DNA of 49,958 nt from Patulibacter sp040675535 (GTDB lineage Bacteria > Actinomycetota > Thermoleophilia > Solirubrobacterales > Solirubrobacteraceae). Numbering within the stretch: position 1 is the first letter of the stretch; each line of letters opens with the position of its first letter. Below the pieces are notes generated by a model that saw only the letters and a list, made by a program, of their open reading frames with translations, did no database searches and was not told the DNA's origin. The stretch is from contig NZ_JBFAPC010000020.1 of NCBI RefSeq assembly GCF_040675535.1, positions 1-49,958 on the forward strand, given 5' to 3'. Shown piece after piece: positions 1 through 8,720 of the stretch. The translations under genes and the position numbers were made by a program.

Positions 1-94
1 CGCGTCGCCGCCGGCCGACCGGACCCGTCGGCTGCCCGCGTGTCCGTCGCCCGCCGGCCGGGCCCCCCCCGGACGTCCGCCGCGGCAGGGGCCG

Positions 95-751
95 TCAGCC
101 CCCGAGCGGCGTGTCGTCCAGGCCGTCGAGCAGGTCCCCGACCGAGTCGTAGACGGCGACCGCCCCGGCGTCCCGCAGCTCCGCGGGCGAGAAGCCGCCG
201 GTCAGGACCGCCACGGTCCGGATGCCGGCGCGCTCGGCGGCCTGGACGTCCCACGGCGTGTCGCCGACCATCACGGCGTCGTCGGTGCCGAGCTTCTCCA
301 GGGCGGCCTTCACGAGGTCGGGCTCGGGCTTCGTGTGCTCGACGTCGCTGGACGTCGTCCACCCGTCGACGAGCTCGCGGGCGTCGAGCAGGTCGAGGTA
401 GTGGTCGACCTCCTTCGCCTTCGCGGAGCTCGCCAGCACGCAACGCCGGTCGCCGGACGACAGCCGCTCGACGAGTTCCCGGGCGCGGTCGAACGGGTGG
501 ACCGACGCGATCGACCCGAGGTAGAGCGCGCCCTCCGCGGCCCGGATGTCGTCGCCGTGCTCGGCGTCCGCGTCTTCGCCGATCAGCTTCGCCACGAGCT
601 GGTCGCCGCCCATCCCGATCGACCGGTGGATCCGCCAGATCGGCAGCACGAAGCCGTGCTGCACGAACGCCTCGTTCCACGCCAGCGCGTGCTGGTAGTT
701 GGTGTCGACGAGCGTGCCGTCGATGTCGAGGATGGCGGCGGGGGCGGGCAC
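95..751 (-). CDS. HAD-superfamily phosphatase (phosphoglycolate phosphatase-like)
   Basis: A 218-residue HAD hydrolase, expected to remove phosphate from a small phosphorylated metabolite in the cytoplasm. All four HAD motifs are visible: DIDGTLVD at 9-16 (nucleophile D9, acid/base D11), Ser108/Ser109 in LASSA, Lys141 in TKPEPD, and VGDTPWD with D164 and D168. The helical segment between motif I and motif II (about 17-90) is a C1-type cap, typical of the phosphoglycolate phosphatase/beta-phosphoglucomutase subgroup. The start is GTG, with no strong ribosome-binding site. It lies 95 bases downstream of the NAD(P)-binding gene on the same strand and may be co-transcribed. The substrate cannot be read from the sequence. 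Confidence 0.88.
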   Translation of the reverse strand: MPAPAAILDIDGTLVDTNYQHALAWNEAFVQHGFVLPIWRIHRSIGMGGDQLVAKLIGEDADAEHGDDIRAAEGALYLGSIASVHPFDRARELVERLSSGDRRCVLASSAKAKEVDHYLDLLDARELVDGWTTSSDVEHTKPEPDLVKAALEKLGTDDAVMVGDTPWDVQAAERAGIRTVAVLTGGFSPAELRDAGAVAVYDSVGDLLDGLDDTPLGG

Positions 752-846
752 GCCGGATCGCTACCCGGTGGTCCGCCCCGGGACGCGGCGGTCCGGCCAC
801 CGTCGAGCGCGCGCCGTTCTTCGTCGCACCCGGGTGCGTCTCGGCG

Positions 847-1752
847 TCAGTCGTCGGCCGCCACGATCCGCGGGATCGCGCGGGCCGCGGCCTCGGAGAA
901 CCCGAGCGGCGTCACGCCGAACACGGGCTCCGCGTCGTTGCGGTCCACGACGAGGTCGTCGCCCAGGCCCTCGAGCAGCGCGGTGATCAGCGCGCGGTCC
1001 TCGTCCGCGACCGCGGAGGCGACGAGGCCCTCGAGCTTCGGCACGCTGATCGGCACCGAGAGCGCCCGGTACGGCTTGTCGAGCTGGCGGGCGATCTCCC
1101 GCATCAGCTCCTCGACCGAGAGCTCGTCCGCGCCGGCGATCTCGTAGCGGCCCGGGGGCGCCGTCCGCGCGGCGGCCAGGCAGTCGAGGACGTCGTCGAC
1201 CGCGATCGGCTGCGAGCGCGCCTCGCGCCACGGGGCCGTCGCGAGGACGGGCAGGCGGTCGACCATCTGCACGAGCGTCTTGAACGAACCGCTGCCGACG
1301 CCGACGACCATCGACGCGCGGACGACCACGACCTCGGGCGTGCCGTCGGCCAGGAGCTCCTCGACCTCGTGGCGGCTGCGCAGGTGGTCGGAGGACCCGC
1401 CTTCGGGATCGAAGCCGACGGCGCCGAGGTAGACCGTCCGCCGGACCCCGGCCGCGCGGGCGGCGCGAAGGTAGTTCTCGGCGGCCTCGCGGTCCTGCTG
1501 CTCGAGGTCGCCGGAGCCGCCCATCGAGTGCACGAGGTAGTACGCGACGTCGACGCCGTGCAGCGCCGGGACGAGCGACTCCGCGTCGGACAGGTCGGCC
1601 TCGACGACGTCCAGCTCGACGCCGTCCGGCGGGTGCAGCCGGCTCGCGTCGCGGACCAGGGCGCGCAGGCGCACCTCCGGCCCCGCGAGCCGCTCGATCA
1701 GCTGCGAGCCGATGAACCCCGACGCGCCCGTGACCAGCACGAGGTCGCTCAT
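847..1752 (-). CDS. NmrA-like NAD(P)-binding atypical SDR protein
   Basis: A 301-residue Rossmann-fold protein of the atypical short-chain dehydrogenase group. The N-terminal TGASGFIGSQLIERL (about 8-22) is the glycine-rich dinucleotide-binding loop. VDVAYYLVHSMGG (about 66-78) is a motif I associate with NmrA/YwnB-type proteins that carry a Tyr-x(n)-His patch instead of the classical YxxxK. Length is normal for the family. Such proteins bind NAD(P)H and act either as oxidoreductases or as redox-sensing regulators; the sequence does not decide which. The ATG start has a GGGAG element about 8 bases upstream. It precedes the HAD gene on the same strand. Confidence 0.85.
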   Translation of the reverse strand: MSDLVLVTGASGFIGSQLIERLAGPEVRLRALVRDASRLHPPDGVELDVVEADLSDAESLVPALHGVDVAYYLVHSMGGSGDLEQQDREAAENYLRAARAAGVRRTVYLGAVGFDPEGGSSDHLRSRHEVEELLADGTPEVVVVRASMVVGVGSGSFKTLVQMVDRLPVLATAPWREARSQPIAVDDVLDCLAAARTAPPGRYEIAGADELSVEELMREIARQLDKPYRALSVPISVPKLEGLVASAVADEDRALITALLEGLGDDLVVDRNDAEPVFGVTPLGFSEAAARAIPRIVAADD

Positions 1753-1869
1753 GAACCGGGGCTCCCGACGGTCGGGGCGTGGAGGCGGCCGGGGGACGCG
1801 GGACCGGGGGTGGACACGCGGCGCGTCTACCCCCGGGGCGCGCCGGCGAACCGCCGTGCGCGAGGGGCC

Positions 1870-2432
1870 TCAGCCCTTCGGCGTCGAGAAGACCTGCGTC
1901 CGGGTCGTGCCGCCGTAGCCGCCCGTACCGCGGCGGGACGCCCCGACGCCGAGGACCCGGAAGCTCGGCTTCAGGATGTTCGCGCGGTGGTCGGGGCTGT
2001 TCATCCACGCGGTGACGACCGCGGCGGGGGTGCGCTGGCCGGCGGCGATGGTCTCGCCGACGCGGCGCCAGTGCATCCCGGCCGCGTTGGCGCGATCGGC
2101 GATCGTCGACCCGCCCGGAGAGACGTGCGAGAAGTCGTGCCGGCGGATCATGTCGTCGGTGTGGCGCTGTGCCGCTCGGGCGGCCCGGCTGCTGAAGCCC
2201 AGCTGCCGCAGGCCGTGGGCGGCGCGCTGCCGGTTGACCAGGCAGCGGACGGCGGCCCCGGCGTGCGACGTGCCCGGCGACGCGACGGACCTGTGGGCTC
2301 CGCGGCACGCGGCGTAGGCGGTCGCCGGGAGCGTCGTCGCGCCCAGTCCGGCGACGGCGGAGACGGCGGCGACGAGGGTCGCGCGGCGCGGCCCGCGGGC
2401 CGGTCGATCGCCCTCGTGGCGGGCGTTCTCAC
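1870..2432 (-). pseudogene. CAP-domain secreted protein, reading frame broken near the signal peptide
   Basis: The C-terminal part (1870-2151) encodes a clear CAP (SCP/PR1-like) domain: DFSHVSPGG, then VGETIAAGQRTP and AWMNSPDHRANIL, matching the two other CAP proteins nearby. Reading upstream in the same frame gives a Cys-containing lead helix (VRCLVNRQRAAHGLRQL) and a convincing signal peptide (ATLVAAVSAVAGLGA, then ATAYA), but the open frame reaches a stop at about 2605 without an ATG, GTG or TTG. The only plausible start, GTG at 2430-2432 (AGGA just upstream), is in another frame and would need a one-base shift near 2385-2400, inside a GC-rich run. So this is either a frameshifted gene, a sequencing error, or a gene using a rare start. 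It lacks the C-terminal beta domain of its two paralogues. Confidence 0.55.
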
Positions 2433-2599
2433 CGTCCTGCGGGGCTGACGATGGGCGCCCGACGACGGCGTCGAGGATACATCGGAGGCGGGGCGGGGGA
2501 AACGCAGCCGTGGCGTCGACCGTACCCGTCGACGCCGTCTTCTGAACTCCTCCCCGTCGGGACCGAATCGGCTCGCGCCGCGCCGTGTTCGTGTAGAAG

Positions 2600-2745
2600 A
2601 TGGATCACCAGGCCGAGTCCGGACGCCGTCGTGGCGGCCGGAGCGGGGGAACCAACCGGGTCGTCATCGGCCCTGGGGCGAATCGCCGTAGTCCTCGGCG
2701 TAGCGCACCGCGCGAGCCCGTCAGCTCACCCCGTAGGCCGCTGAA
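2600..2745 (+). ncRNA. c-di-AMP riboswitch (ydaO-yuaA type)
   Basis: The leader of the NlpC/P60 gene carries the conserved blocks of the ydaO/yuaA aptamer in the right order: GGCCGAGTCCGG at 2611-2622, GCGGGGGAACC at 2643-2653, GGGGCGAATC at 2675-2684, and GCGAGCCCGTCAGCTC at 2712-2727 followed by ACCCCGTAGGC to 2738. In actinobacteria this class sits upstream of cell-wall hydrolase genes and turns expression off when c-di-AMP is high. The aptamer ends about 20 bases before the ATG at 2762, so control may act on both transcription and translation. It is identified from remembered consensus blocks, without a covariance model. Confidence 0.88.
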
Positions 2746-2761
2746 TCAGGAGCACGGACAC

Positions 2762-3928
2762 ATGGCACCGACGATGACGACGAGCACGGCCACCGCGACC
2801 ACCGAGCTGTGGCGGATCGGGATCACCGAGGAGTCGTACGCCTTCGAGGCGCCGCGCCCCGGCGACCGCGACCTCGCCGAGCACGAGTTCTGGGAGCGGT
2901 CGAAGGTCCGCTCGCAGCTGCGGCGCGAGTCCGCCGCGGCGCGGAAGGTGGGCGTCAAGCAGGGCGCTCGATCAAAGCTGGCGATGGCGCTCGTGGGCGT
3001 CACGCTCGCGGTCCCGGCCACCGAGGCGGTCACCGCCGGCACCGCGCAGGCGGCCCCGGTCACCGACTCGATGCTCAAGCGCGGCGACAGCGGCGCCCGC
3101 GTCGCGGCGCTGCAGCGCGCGCTCGGGATCACCGCCGACGGCGAGTTCGGCACCGCGACCCACAAGGCCGTCCGCGCCTTCCAGCGCGCCAACGGCCTGG
3201 CGATCGACGGCGTCGTCGGCACGCTGACGGCGTCGAAGCTCGGGCTCGGCTCCTCCGCCAAGAAGGCGTCCGCGTCGACCGGCTCGAAGGCCTCCAGCCG
3301 CTCGGTCTCCTCCGCGGCGAGCGACCCGGACCTGTCCTCGTCCACGATCCAGGCGATCCAGTCGAAGCTCGGCATCGGCGCCGACGGCGAGTGGGGCCCG
3401 CAGACCCGCAAGGCCGTCCGCGACTACCAGCGCAGCAACGGCCTCGAGGTCGACGGCGTCCCCGGTCCCGCGACGCTCGCCAGCATGGGCATCACGGCCA
3501 CGGCCGGTGGGTCGTCCAGCGGCTCGTCCGCCGGGTCCGCCACGGCCGAGAAGGCCTCCGCGTCGACCGGCCTGGGCGCCGCGATCTCCGCGGCCCAGTC
3601 GAAGATCGGCGTCCCGTATTCCTACGGCGCGACGGGCCCGTCGTCGTTCGACTGCTCGGGCCTCACGCAGTGGGCGTTCAAGCAGGCCGGCATCTCCCTG
3701 CCGCGCACGAGCTTCGCGCAGTACGGCGTGGGCACGAGCGTCTCGAAGGCCAACGTCCAGGCGGGCGACCTCGTGTTCTTCTCGACGGCCGGAGCCGGCG
3801 CCTCGCACGTCGGCATCGCGACGAGCTCGTCGACGGTCATCTCGGCGACGTCGCACGGCGTGATGGAGCACTCCTTCACGTCGGGCTACTGGAGCCAGAA
3901 CTACGTCGGGGCCAAGCGGGTCTCGTAG
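2762..3928 (+). CDS. NlpC/P60 peptidoglycan endopeptidase with two peptidoglycan-binding domains
   Basis: A 388-residue secreted cell-wall hydrolase. Domains in order: an unusual charged N-terminal extension (1-70), a hydrophobic export segment (about 73-97, ending AQAAP), PG_binding_1 repeat one (about 104-162, with DGEFGTATHKAVRAFQ), PG_binding_1 repeat two (about 196-245, DGEWGPQTRKAVRDYQ), a Ser/Gly linker, and a C-terminal NlpC/P60 domain. The catalytic Cys298 is in FDCSGLTQWAF and His349 is in SHVGIA. It should cleave peptide stems of peptidoglycan outside the membrane. ATG 2762 is chosen because an earlier in-frame start would place the riboswitch inside the coding region. The long N-region may be a cytosolic segment, or an internal start may be used. 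Regulation is by the c-di-AMP riboswitch. Confidence 0.92.
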   Translation: MAPTMTTSTATATTELWRIGITEESYAFEAPRPGDRDLAEHEFWERSKVRSQLRRESAAARKVGVKQGARSKLAMALVGVTLAVPATEAVTAGTAQAAPVTDSMLKRGDSGARVAALQRALGITADGEFGTATHKAVRAFQRANGLAIDGVVGTLTASKLGLGSSAKKASASTGSKASSRSVSSAASDPDLSSSTIQAIQSKLGIGADGEWGPQTRKAVRDYQRSNGLEVDGVPGPATLASMGITATAGGSSSGSSAGSATAEKASASTGLGAAISAAQSKIGVPYSYGATGPSSFDCSGLTQWAFKQAGISLPRTSFAQYGVGTSVSKANVQAGDLVFFSTAGAGASHVGIATSSSTVISATSHGVMEHSFTSGYWSQNYVGAKRVS

Positions 3929-3935
3929 GGGTCGA

Positions 3936-3970
3936 GGGGTGGGGCCGGCTTCGCGGGCGGCCCCGACCCC
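3936..3970 (+). terminator. Rho-independent-type hairpin after the NlpC/P60 gene
   Basis: GGGGTGGGGCCG (3936-3947) pairs with CGGCCCCGACCCC (3958-3970), with one bulged G and a 10-base loop. It starts seven bases after the stop codon and lies between convergent genes. There is no U tract, as is usual in actinobacteria. Confidence 0.6.
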
Positions 3971-3991
3971 GCCGAGCGCGCCGGTCGGGGC

Positions 3992-4597
3992 TCAGCCGAG
4001 CTCCCGCACCGCGCGCTCCAGCTCGTCCAGAGCCCGGCGGCCGCCGGGGCCGAGGTCCTCGGTCCGCGCCGCGAACGCCGTCAGCAGCCCGCCGTAGTAC
4101 CAGCGCACGTCGTCGCCGCTGCCGGTGGTGAAGCGCGACCAGAGCTCGTCGCCGACGCGGCGGTGGTCGCTGACGAGCGAGCGGGCGTTGTGGAGCTTGT
4201 CGGCGAGCGAGACGCGCAGCTCGTCCGGCTGCTCGTGGGCGATCCGCTCGAGGTACTCGCGCTTGCGGTCGTGCCAGGGCGCCTTGTCGGCGTCGCCGGT
4301 GACGGAGTCGGAGTTGGCGAGCACGATGCGCGCGACGTCGGGGCCGAAGCGCTCGGCGATCTCGGCGTGCGCGGCCATGCCGCCGCCGTCCTCGATCACG
4401 TCGTGGAGGAGGGCGGCGATCGCCTCGTCCTCGGTGGTCTCCATCTCCAGCACGATCGACGCGACCGCGAGCAGATGCGCGACGTACGGGATCCGTCCGC
4501 CCTTGCGCAGCTGCCGCCGGTGGTGGCGCGACGCGTAGACGAGCGCCTCGTCGAAGCGCTCGGTGGTCAGCGGGTCCTCGGTGAAGGTCTCGGGCAC
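3992..4597 (-). CDS. HD-domain hydrolase of the Rel/SpoT/Mesh1 (alarmone hydrolase) type
   Basis: A 201-residue protein consisting of one HD domain. The metal and active-site pattern is H41, H65-D66, E69-D70 (LLHDVIEDGGG), then D133 and N137 in SLADKLHNAR. The spacing matches the hydrolase half of Rel/SpoT enzymes, in which these residues bind Mn2+ and cut the 3'-diphosphate from (p)ppGpp. No synthetase, TGS or ACT domain follows, so it resembles a stand-alone small alarmone hydrolase. The start is GTG at 4597. Its partner synthetase is not in the window. Activity on ppGpp is inferred; other HD phosphohydrolase substrates remain possible. Confidence 0.82.
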   Translation of the reverse strand: MPETFTEDPLTTERFDEALVYASRHHRRQLRKGGRIPYVAHLLAVASIVLEMETTEDEAIAALLHDVIEDGGGMAAHAEIAERFGPDVARIVLANSDSVTGDADKAPWHDRKREYLERIAHEQPDELRVSLADKLHNARSLVSDHRRVGDELWSRFTTGSGDDVRWYYGGLLTAFAARTEDLGPGGRRALDELERAVRELG

Positions 4598-4639
4598 CGC
4601 TCGACACTAGCCCCGCGCGGTAGCGCCCTCCACCGGAGA

Positions 4640-5527
4640 TCAGCGGAAGGTGACCCCGACCGTCGCGCCGGTGCCCGCCCGCACGAGGAGCCGGCCGCCG
4701 CCCGCGCGGCGCAGCGTGACCGTGAGCTTCTGCGTCGTCCCTGCCGGCCGGCGCAGGACGCTGCGGCGGATCGTCCGGCCCGACTGGCGGACGCGGACGA
4801 CGACCTTCAGGGTGGCGTTCGCGCCCGGCAGCGCGATCCGGATCCGCAGGCGCCGGCCGACGCGGCGGACGGAGGCGGCGGTCACGGTGCTCGGCATCGT
4901 GGCGGGCGTTCCCGGCGCGGTCGTGGTGGGCGCCGCGCTGGCGACGGTCCCGAACGCCGCCGGCGCGCGCGGGCACGACGGGGCCTTGAGCGTCACGGCC
5001 CCGACGCCGGCGGCGAGTGGACGGCTGAAGTCCTGGACCCAGTACGGGCCGTCGGACGCCGTCGCGATCCCGTACCCCGCGACCGTGAAGTACGGCGTCA
5101 TGAGGTTCTCGCAGTGGCCCTCGCTGGCCAGCCACGCGCTCATCACCTCGCGGGCGGTGCGCTGGCCCGATGCGATGTTCTCCCCGTAGGCGGACCAGGC
5201 GAAGCCCGCGGCCTTGATGCGGTCGCCGGGGTCGGTGCCGTCCGGCGAGTCGTGGGAGAAGAAGCGCCGGGTCACCATGTCCACCGCGAAGAGCTGCGCG
5301 GCGCTGCGGACCCGCGGGTCGATGGCGAGGGTCGTGAGGCCGGCGGCGGTCCGCTCGTGGTCGACCAGGCACGAGACCGCGGCGGCGGCGCGATCGATGC
5401 CGATCGCCGCCGGGGTCGCGTCGATGTCCGCGCACGCGGTGGCGGCGGACGCTCCCGGCGCGGCGCCGAGCGACAACGCCACGACGGCGAGCCCGATGGA
5501 GGACGCGGTGACGACGCGCGTGCGCAT
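4640..5527 (-). CDS. CAP-domain secreted protein with C-terminal beta domain
   Basis: A 295-residue exported protein. The ATG at 5525-5527 gives a signal peptide (MRTRVVTASSIGLAVVALSL, then Ala-rich to about residue 28); an earlier in-frame start would only add an Arg/Pro-rich tail that does not look like a leader. The CAP domain spans about 35-160: VSCLVDHERTAAGL, FFSHDSPDG, GENIASGQRTA, AWLASEGHCENLM, GYGIA and YWVQDF. A Thr/Ala-rich linker leads to a C-terminal domain of about 90 residues of alternating basic and hydrophobic beta strands, seen also in the next CAP protein. CAP proteins are extracellular and bind sterols or other ligands in some systems; a bacterial function cannot be assigned. 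Confidence 0.88.
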   Translation of the reverse strand: MRTRVVTASSIGLAVVALSLGAAPGASAATACADIDATPAAIGIDRAAAAVSCLVDHERTAAGLTTLAIDPRVRSAAQLFAVDMVTRRFFSHDSPDGTDPGDRIKAAGFAWSAYGENIASGQRTAREVMSAWLASEGHCENLMTPYFTVAGYGIATASDGPYWVQDFSRPLAAGVGAVTLKAPSCPRAPAAFGTVASAAPTTTAPGTPATMPSTVTAASVRRVGRRLRIRIALPGANATLKVVVRVRQSGRTIRRSVLRRPAGTTQKLTVTLRRAGGGRLLVRAGTGATVGVTFR

Positions 5528-5759
5528 GACCGGGAGATCGACCCCAGCCCGGGAAGCACGTCGCCGATGGCTCCGCGTGCGGACCGATGGCGGAGGGCGC
5601 CGGTGGCCGTTCGGGCACATCGGTCGGGCCACCCGCGGGGTCACTCCTCGGTGCCGGCGCGGGCGGCTGGAGTGCGAGCGTGGTCCTCGGCAAGCGACGC
5701 GGCGAGGCGCGTGCCGCGGGCGAGCGCGGCGGGAGCGCGTCAGGCGGCACGCGTGACGA

Positions 5760-6731
5760 TCAGCGGAAGCGCGCCGCCAGCGAGGCGGACCCGGCCGTGA
5801 CCGCGACGCGGCCGTTCGCGGCCTTCGCCAGCGTGACGCGCAGGCGGTGGACCTTGCCGCGCGTCAGGCGGAAGCGGACGGTCCGGCGCGCCTGCTTGCG
5901 TTGCGTGATCCGCAGGACGACCGTCGCCTTGCCGGACCCGGCGGGGAGCGTCAGCGTCACGGTCAGCCGGCGACGGGTGCGCTTGGCCGTGGCCTTCGCC
6001 TTCTTGGCCCCCGCGCCCGCCCCGGTCGTGGTGCCCGTGCCGGTGCTGGTCCCCGCTCCGGTGCCGGTTCCCGTGCCCGTCCCCGTCCCTGCACCCGAGG
6101 GCGCCGGGATGGCCGGGAGCTTCGGGCACGTGATCGCGGGACCGTGGGGCTCGGGCGTCCCCAGGGGGCGAGCGAAGACCTGGACCCAGTAGGGGCCGGC
6201 GCCGGCGGTCGAGACCCCGAAGCCGGCGTCCGTGAACTTCGGCGCCATGAGGTTCGTGCAGTGGATCTCGCTGCCGAGCCAGGCCTGCATCACGAGGCGC
6301 GGCGTCAGCTGGCCGCGCGCGATGTTCTCGCCCACCGACGACCACGAGTATCCGGTGGCGGTCAGGCGCTCGGCGACCGTCGTGCCGTTCGGCGCCGGTA
6401 CGGGCGCGGTGTGGTCGAAGTAGTTCCGGGCGGCCATGTCGTCAGCGTGGCCCTGCGCCGCCTGACGGGCACGGGCGTCGAGGGCGACGGGCTGGAGGCC
6501 GACGGACTCCCGCTCGTGGTTGACGAGGCAGCCGACAGCGGCGACCGCGCGGTCGGGCGACGAGAGGGCGACCGGGAGGTCGGCGTCCGGACAGGACGTC
6601 GCGGCCGTGGCGCCCGGGGCGGTGGCGAGGGCGGCAGCGACGGCGGCGGCAGCGACGAACGCCACTCCGGCCGGCCGTGGGCGGCGGGCGCGGGAGGGAC
6701 CACCGGACGCGCCGGACCACGGAGCTGACAT
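5760..6731 (-). CDS. CAP-domain secreted protein with Gly-Thr linker and C-terminal beta domain
   Basis: A 323-residue paralogue of the preceding CAP protein. ATG 6731 gives a basic N terminus and a hydrophobic Ala-rich core (VAFVAAAAVAAALATAPG) ending near ATA-A. The CAP domain contains VGCLVNHERESVGLQPVAL, NYFDHTAPV, SVGENIARGQLTP, AWLGSEIHCTNLM and FGVSTAGAGPYWVQVFARPL. A striking Gly-Thr/Ser/Ala dipeptide linker (about residues 202-228) separates it from a Lys/Arg-rich beta domain. A CATACT hexamer six bases upstream of the ATG on the minus strand could be a -10 element giving a leaderless transcript. Together with the 4640 gene and the broken 1870 gene this is a local family expansion. 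Confidence 0.88.
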   Translation of the reverse strand: MSAPWSGASGGPSRARRPRPAGVAFVAAAAVAAALATAPGATAATSCPDADLPVALSSPDRAVAAVGCLVNHERESVGLQPVALDARARQAAQGHADDMAARNYFDHTAPVPAPNGTTVAERLTATGYSWSSVGENIARGQLTPRLVMQAWLGSEIHCTNLMAPKFTDAGFGVSTAGAGPYWVQVFARPLGTPEPHGPAITCPKLPAIPAPSGAGTGTGTGTGTGAGTSTGTGTTTGAGAGAKKAKATAKRTRRRLTVTLTLPAGSGKATVVLRITQRKQARRTVRFRLTRGKVHRLRVTLAKAANGRVAVTAGSASLAARFR

Positions 6732-6963
6732 GGCCTGAGTATGGACGCTCGGCGGTCGCTCCGGGCCGGGACCTCTACGGCGTCCCCGGGCGTCGAGCGG
6801 ACGACGTACCGTCCGTCCACCACGGCGATGCCGCGCGGGTCGGCCGAACGCGGCCGGGCTGGGTGCCGGCCCCCTGGACGGCCGGTCGACGACGGGCCCG
6901 GGTCGTCCCCGATCTTCGCGTCCCCGACCGGCCGGCGACTCCCGGCGCAGGCATGATGGCGGG

Positions 6964-7866
6964 ATGCCGAGCTCGCGCAGCGCCGACCGCCCATCGACCC
7001 GGGTGCGCCGCGCGCTCGGCGCCCTGGCCCTGGCGCTCGTCGCCGGTGCCGCCGGGGCGGGACCCGCCGGCGCCGCCCCGCTGCCGACCGCGCCCGTCGG
7101 ACCCGCCCGCGTGACGGTCGCCACGCCGTCGGGATGGACGGTCGAGGAGCACGGTCCCGCGAAGGGGCAGGACCGCCTGACGCAGATCGTCGTCCGGCGC
7201 CCGGGCGGGGACGTCGACGCGCTGCTCTACCCGGAGCAGGACGCCGGCGACTTCTGCGACGCCACCGCGGACAGCTATCACTGCCTGCCGCTGCGGGCTG
7301 CGTTCACCGGCGATCTCGCGATGGGCAAGGACGGCCTCGTCGTGACCGACCAGGACGCCGACGGGATCCCGGAGGTCGCGATCGGGCTGTTCACGGGCGG
7401 GGCGCACTGCTGCGTGATCGACGTCGGCTGGTGGCGTGACGCCGCCGGGACCTGGCATCACGACGCCACCAACGGCGGGTCGGCGGGCGGCGACCGGACG
7501 GACGCCCCCGGCCGGCTCCGCATCGCCGACCCCGCGTTCGAGGGCCTGGACTGGGCCTACGTCTTCTACACGCCGTACTTCACCTGGTCGCGGCTGATCC
7601 CGGGGAAGGGCTGGGTGGACGCCACGACCCGCGCCGACCACCTCCGTGAGATCCAGCGGCTGAACGGCCGCGTCCGGCGGTACGCGCACGACCGAGACGC
7701 CAAGAAGCTGATCGAGGCCGTCCGCGCCGTCCGGATCGCCCACCGCTTCGCGCTCGGGCAGACGCAGCAGGTCGCGAGCGAGCGCGCGACCTACCGCCGC
7801 AAGTACGGCCGCCGGGCGCTCAAGGACCTCGACCAGGCCCTGAAGGGCGTGGCGCGGGTCGCCTGA
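6964..7866 (+). CDS. Secreted protein of unknown function
   Basis: A 300-residue protein with a Sec signal peptide (ALGALALALVAGAAGAGPAG, cleavage near AAP at about 38). The mature part contains TDQDADGIPEVAIGLFTGGAHCC (about 120-142), which has the Asp-rich, strand-forming look of calcium-binding or FG-GAP-like repeats found in exported proteins with a single copy of this element. Two Cys residues earlier (C96 in DFCDATADSYHC and its partner) could form disulfides. The C-terminal third is helical and basic. I do not recognise a named family. The ATG at 6964 has GGCGGG immediately upstream and is divergent from the CAP gene at 6731. Confidence 0.72.
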   Translation: MPSSRSADRPSTRVRRALGALALALVAGAAGAGPAGAAPLPTAPVGPARVTVATPSGWTVEEHGPAKGQDRLTQIVVRRPGGDVDALLYPEQDAGDFCDATADSYHCLPLRAAFTGDLAMGKDGLVVTDQDADGIPEVAIGLFTGGAHCCVIDVGWWRDAAGTWHHDATNGGSAGGDRTDAPGRLRIADPAFEGLDWAYVFYTPYFTWSRLIPGKGWVDATTRADHLREIQRLNGRVRRYAHDRDAKKLIEAVRAVRIAHRFALGQTQQVASERATYRRKYGRRALKDLDQALKGVARVA

Positions 7867-7935
7867 CGCCCGCGCCCCCCGAGGTTCTCCGTCCGTTCAC
7901 CTCCGGGCCGCCGACGCCTGCCATCGTCGAGGGCC

Positions 7936-8535
7936 GTGGGCCCCCTGGACCTCATCCGCCCCGCGGGCGACCGGCTCCGCCGCGCGGCGATCGCCCTGCT
8001 GCTCGTGGCGGCGACCCTCGTCGCGGAGCTCCTGGACGGGGTGGCCGCCGGGGTCGTCGACGGCGCCGCGACCGGCCCCGGCCTCGCCGGCGGCGAAGCC
8101 GTCGCCGGCCTCGGCGGTCTCGCGCTCGCGGCGTTCATGGGCCTGCGCATCGCGCGCGGCCAGGACGTCCCGAGCCGAGGCGGGATCCGCCTCGCCGCCG
8201 TCCTCACCGCCGGCCTCGTCGTGGCGCTGGTCGCCCACGAGACGCTCGCGCTCGGCCTGCACGTCGAGCACGGCGCGTGCGTCGCCGACCTCGGCGGGCA
8301 CGTCCTCTGCGTCGTCCTGCCGGCCGCCCTCGTCCTGGGCGCCGGCATGGCCCTCGTCGTCGGGACGCGCGTCGTCCGCGCCGCAGTGACGGCCCGTCGC
8401 CGGCTCCCCGTGGCGCCCCGCGGGCCGCGGGTTCTCGAGCGCTTCGTCGTCGCGTGGACCGGTGACGTCGTCCCCGCCCGGCTGCTCCCCGCGCTGCGTC
8501 TCGCCGGCAGAGCCCCGCCCGCGCTCGCGGGCTGA
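7936..8535 (+). CDS. Small multi-pass membrane protein, unknown
   Basis: A 199-residue protein with about four hydrophobic helices: AAIALLLVAATLVAELLDG (about 18-36), a weaker Gly/Ala segment around 52-68, LAAVLTAGLVVALVAHETL (about 85-104) and VLCVVLPAALVLGAGMALVV (about 123-142). The C-terminal 50 residues are basic and probably cytosolic. The GTG start at 7936 has GAGGG just upstream. It lies 69 bases after the previous gene on the same strand. It has no motif I can assign. The coding call rests on the clustered hydrophobic segments and the codon pattern. Confidence 0.6.
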   Translation: MGPLDLIRPAGDRLRRAAIALLLVAATLVAELLDGVAAGVVDGAATGPGLAGGEAVAGLGGLALAAFMGLRIARGQDVPSRGGIRLAAVLTAGLVVALVAHETLALGLHVEHGACVADLGGHVLCVVLPAALVLGAGMALVVGTRVVRAAVTARRRLPVAPRGPRVLERFVVAWTGDVVPARLLPALRLAGRAPPALAG

Positions 8536-8720
8536 CGGACCGCTCCGGCGCGCCGCTCGACGACTCCCCCGGGCCGGTCGCCCGAGACGGTCGTCGGCCG
8601 GTGCGGCGATCGGGTCCCGAGTGCGGCCGAGGCCGGACCCGGGGCAGGGTCGGAGCGGTTCGCGCCCGGCGCGATCCGCCACCTGCGGCGCGTCCTCCGA
8701 CGAGGAGGCGGCCCTGGGCG

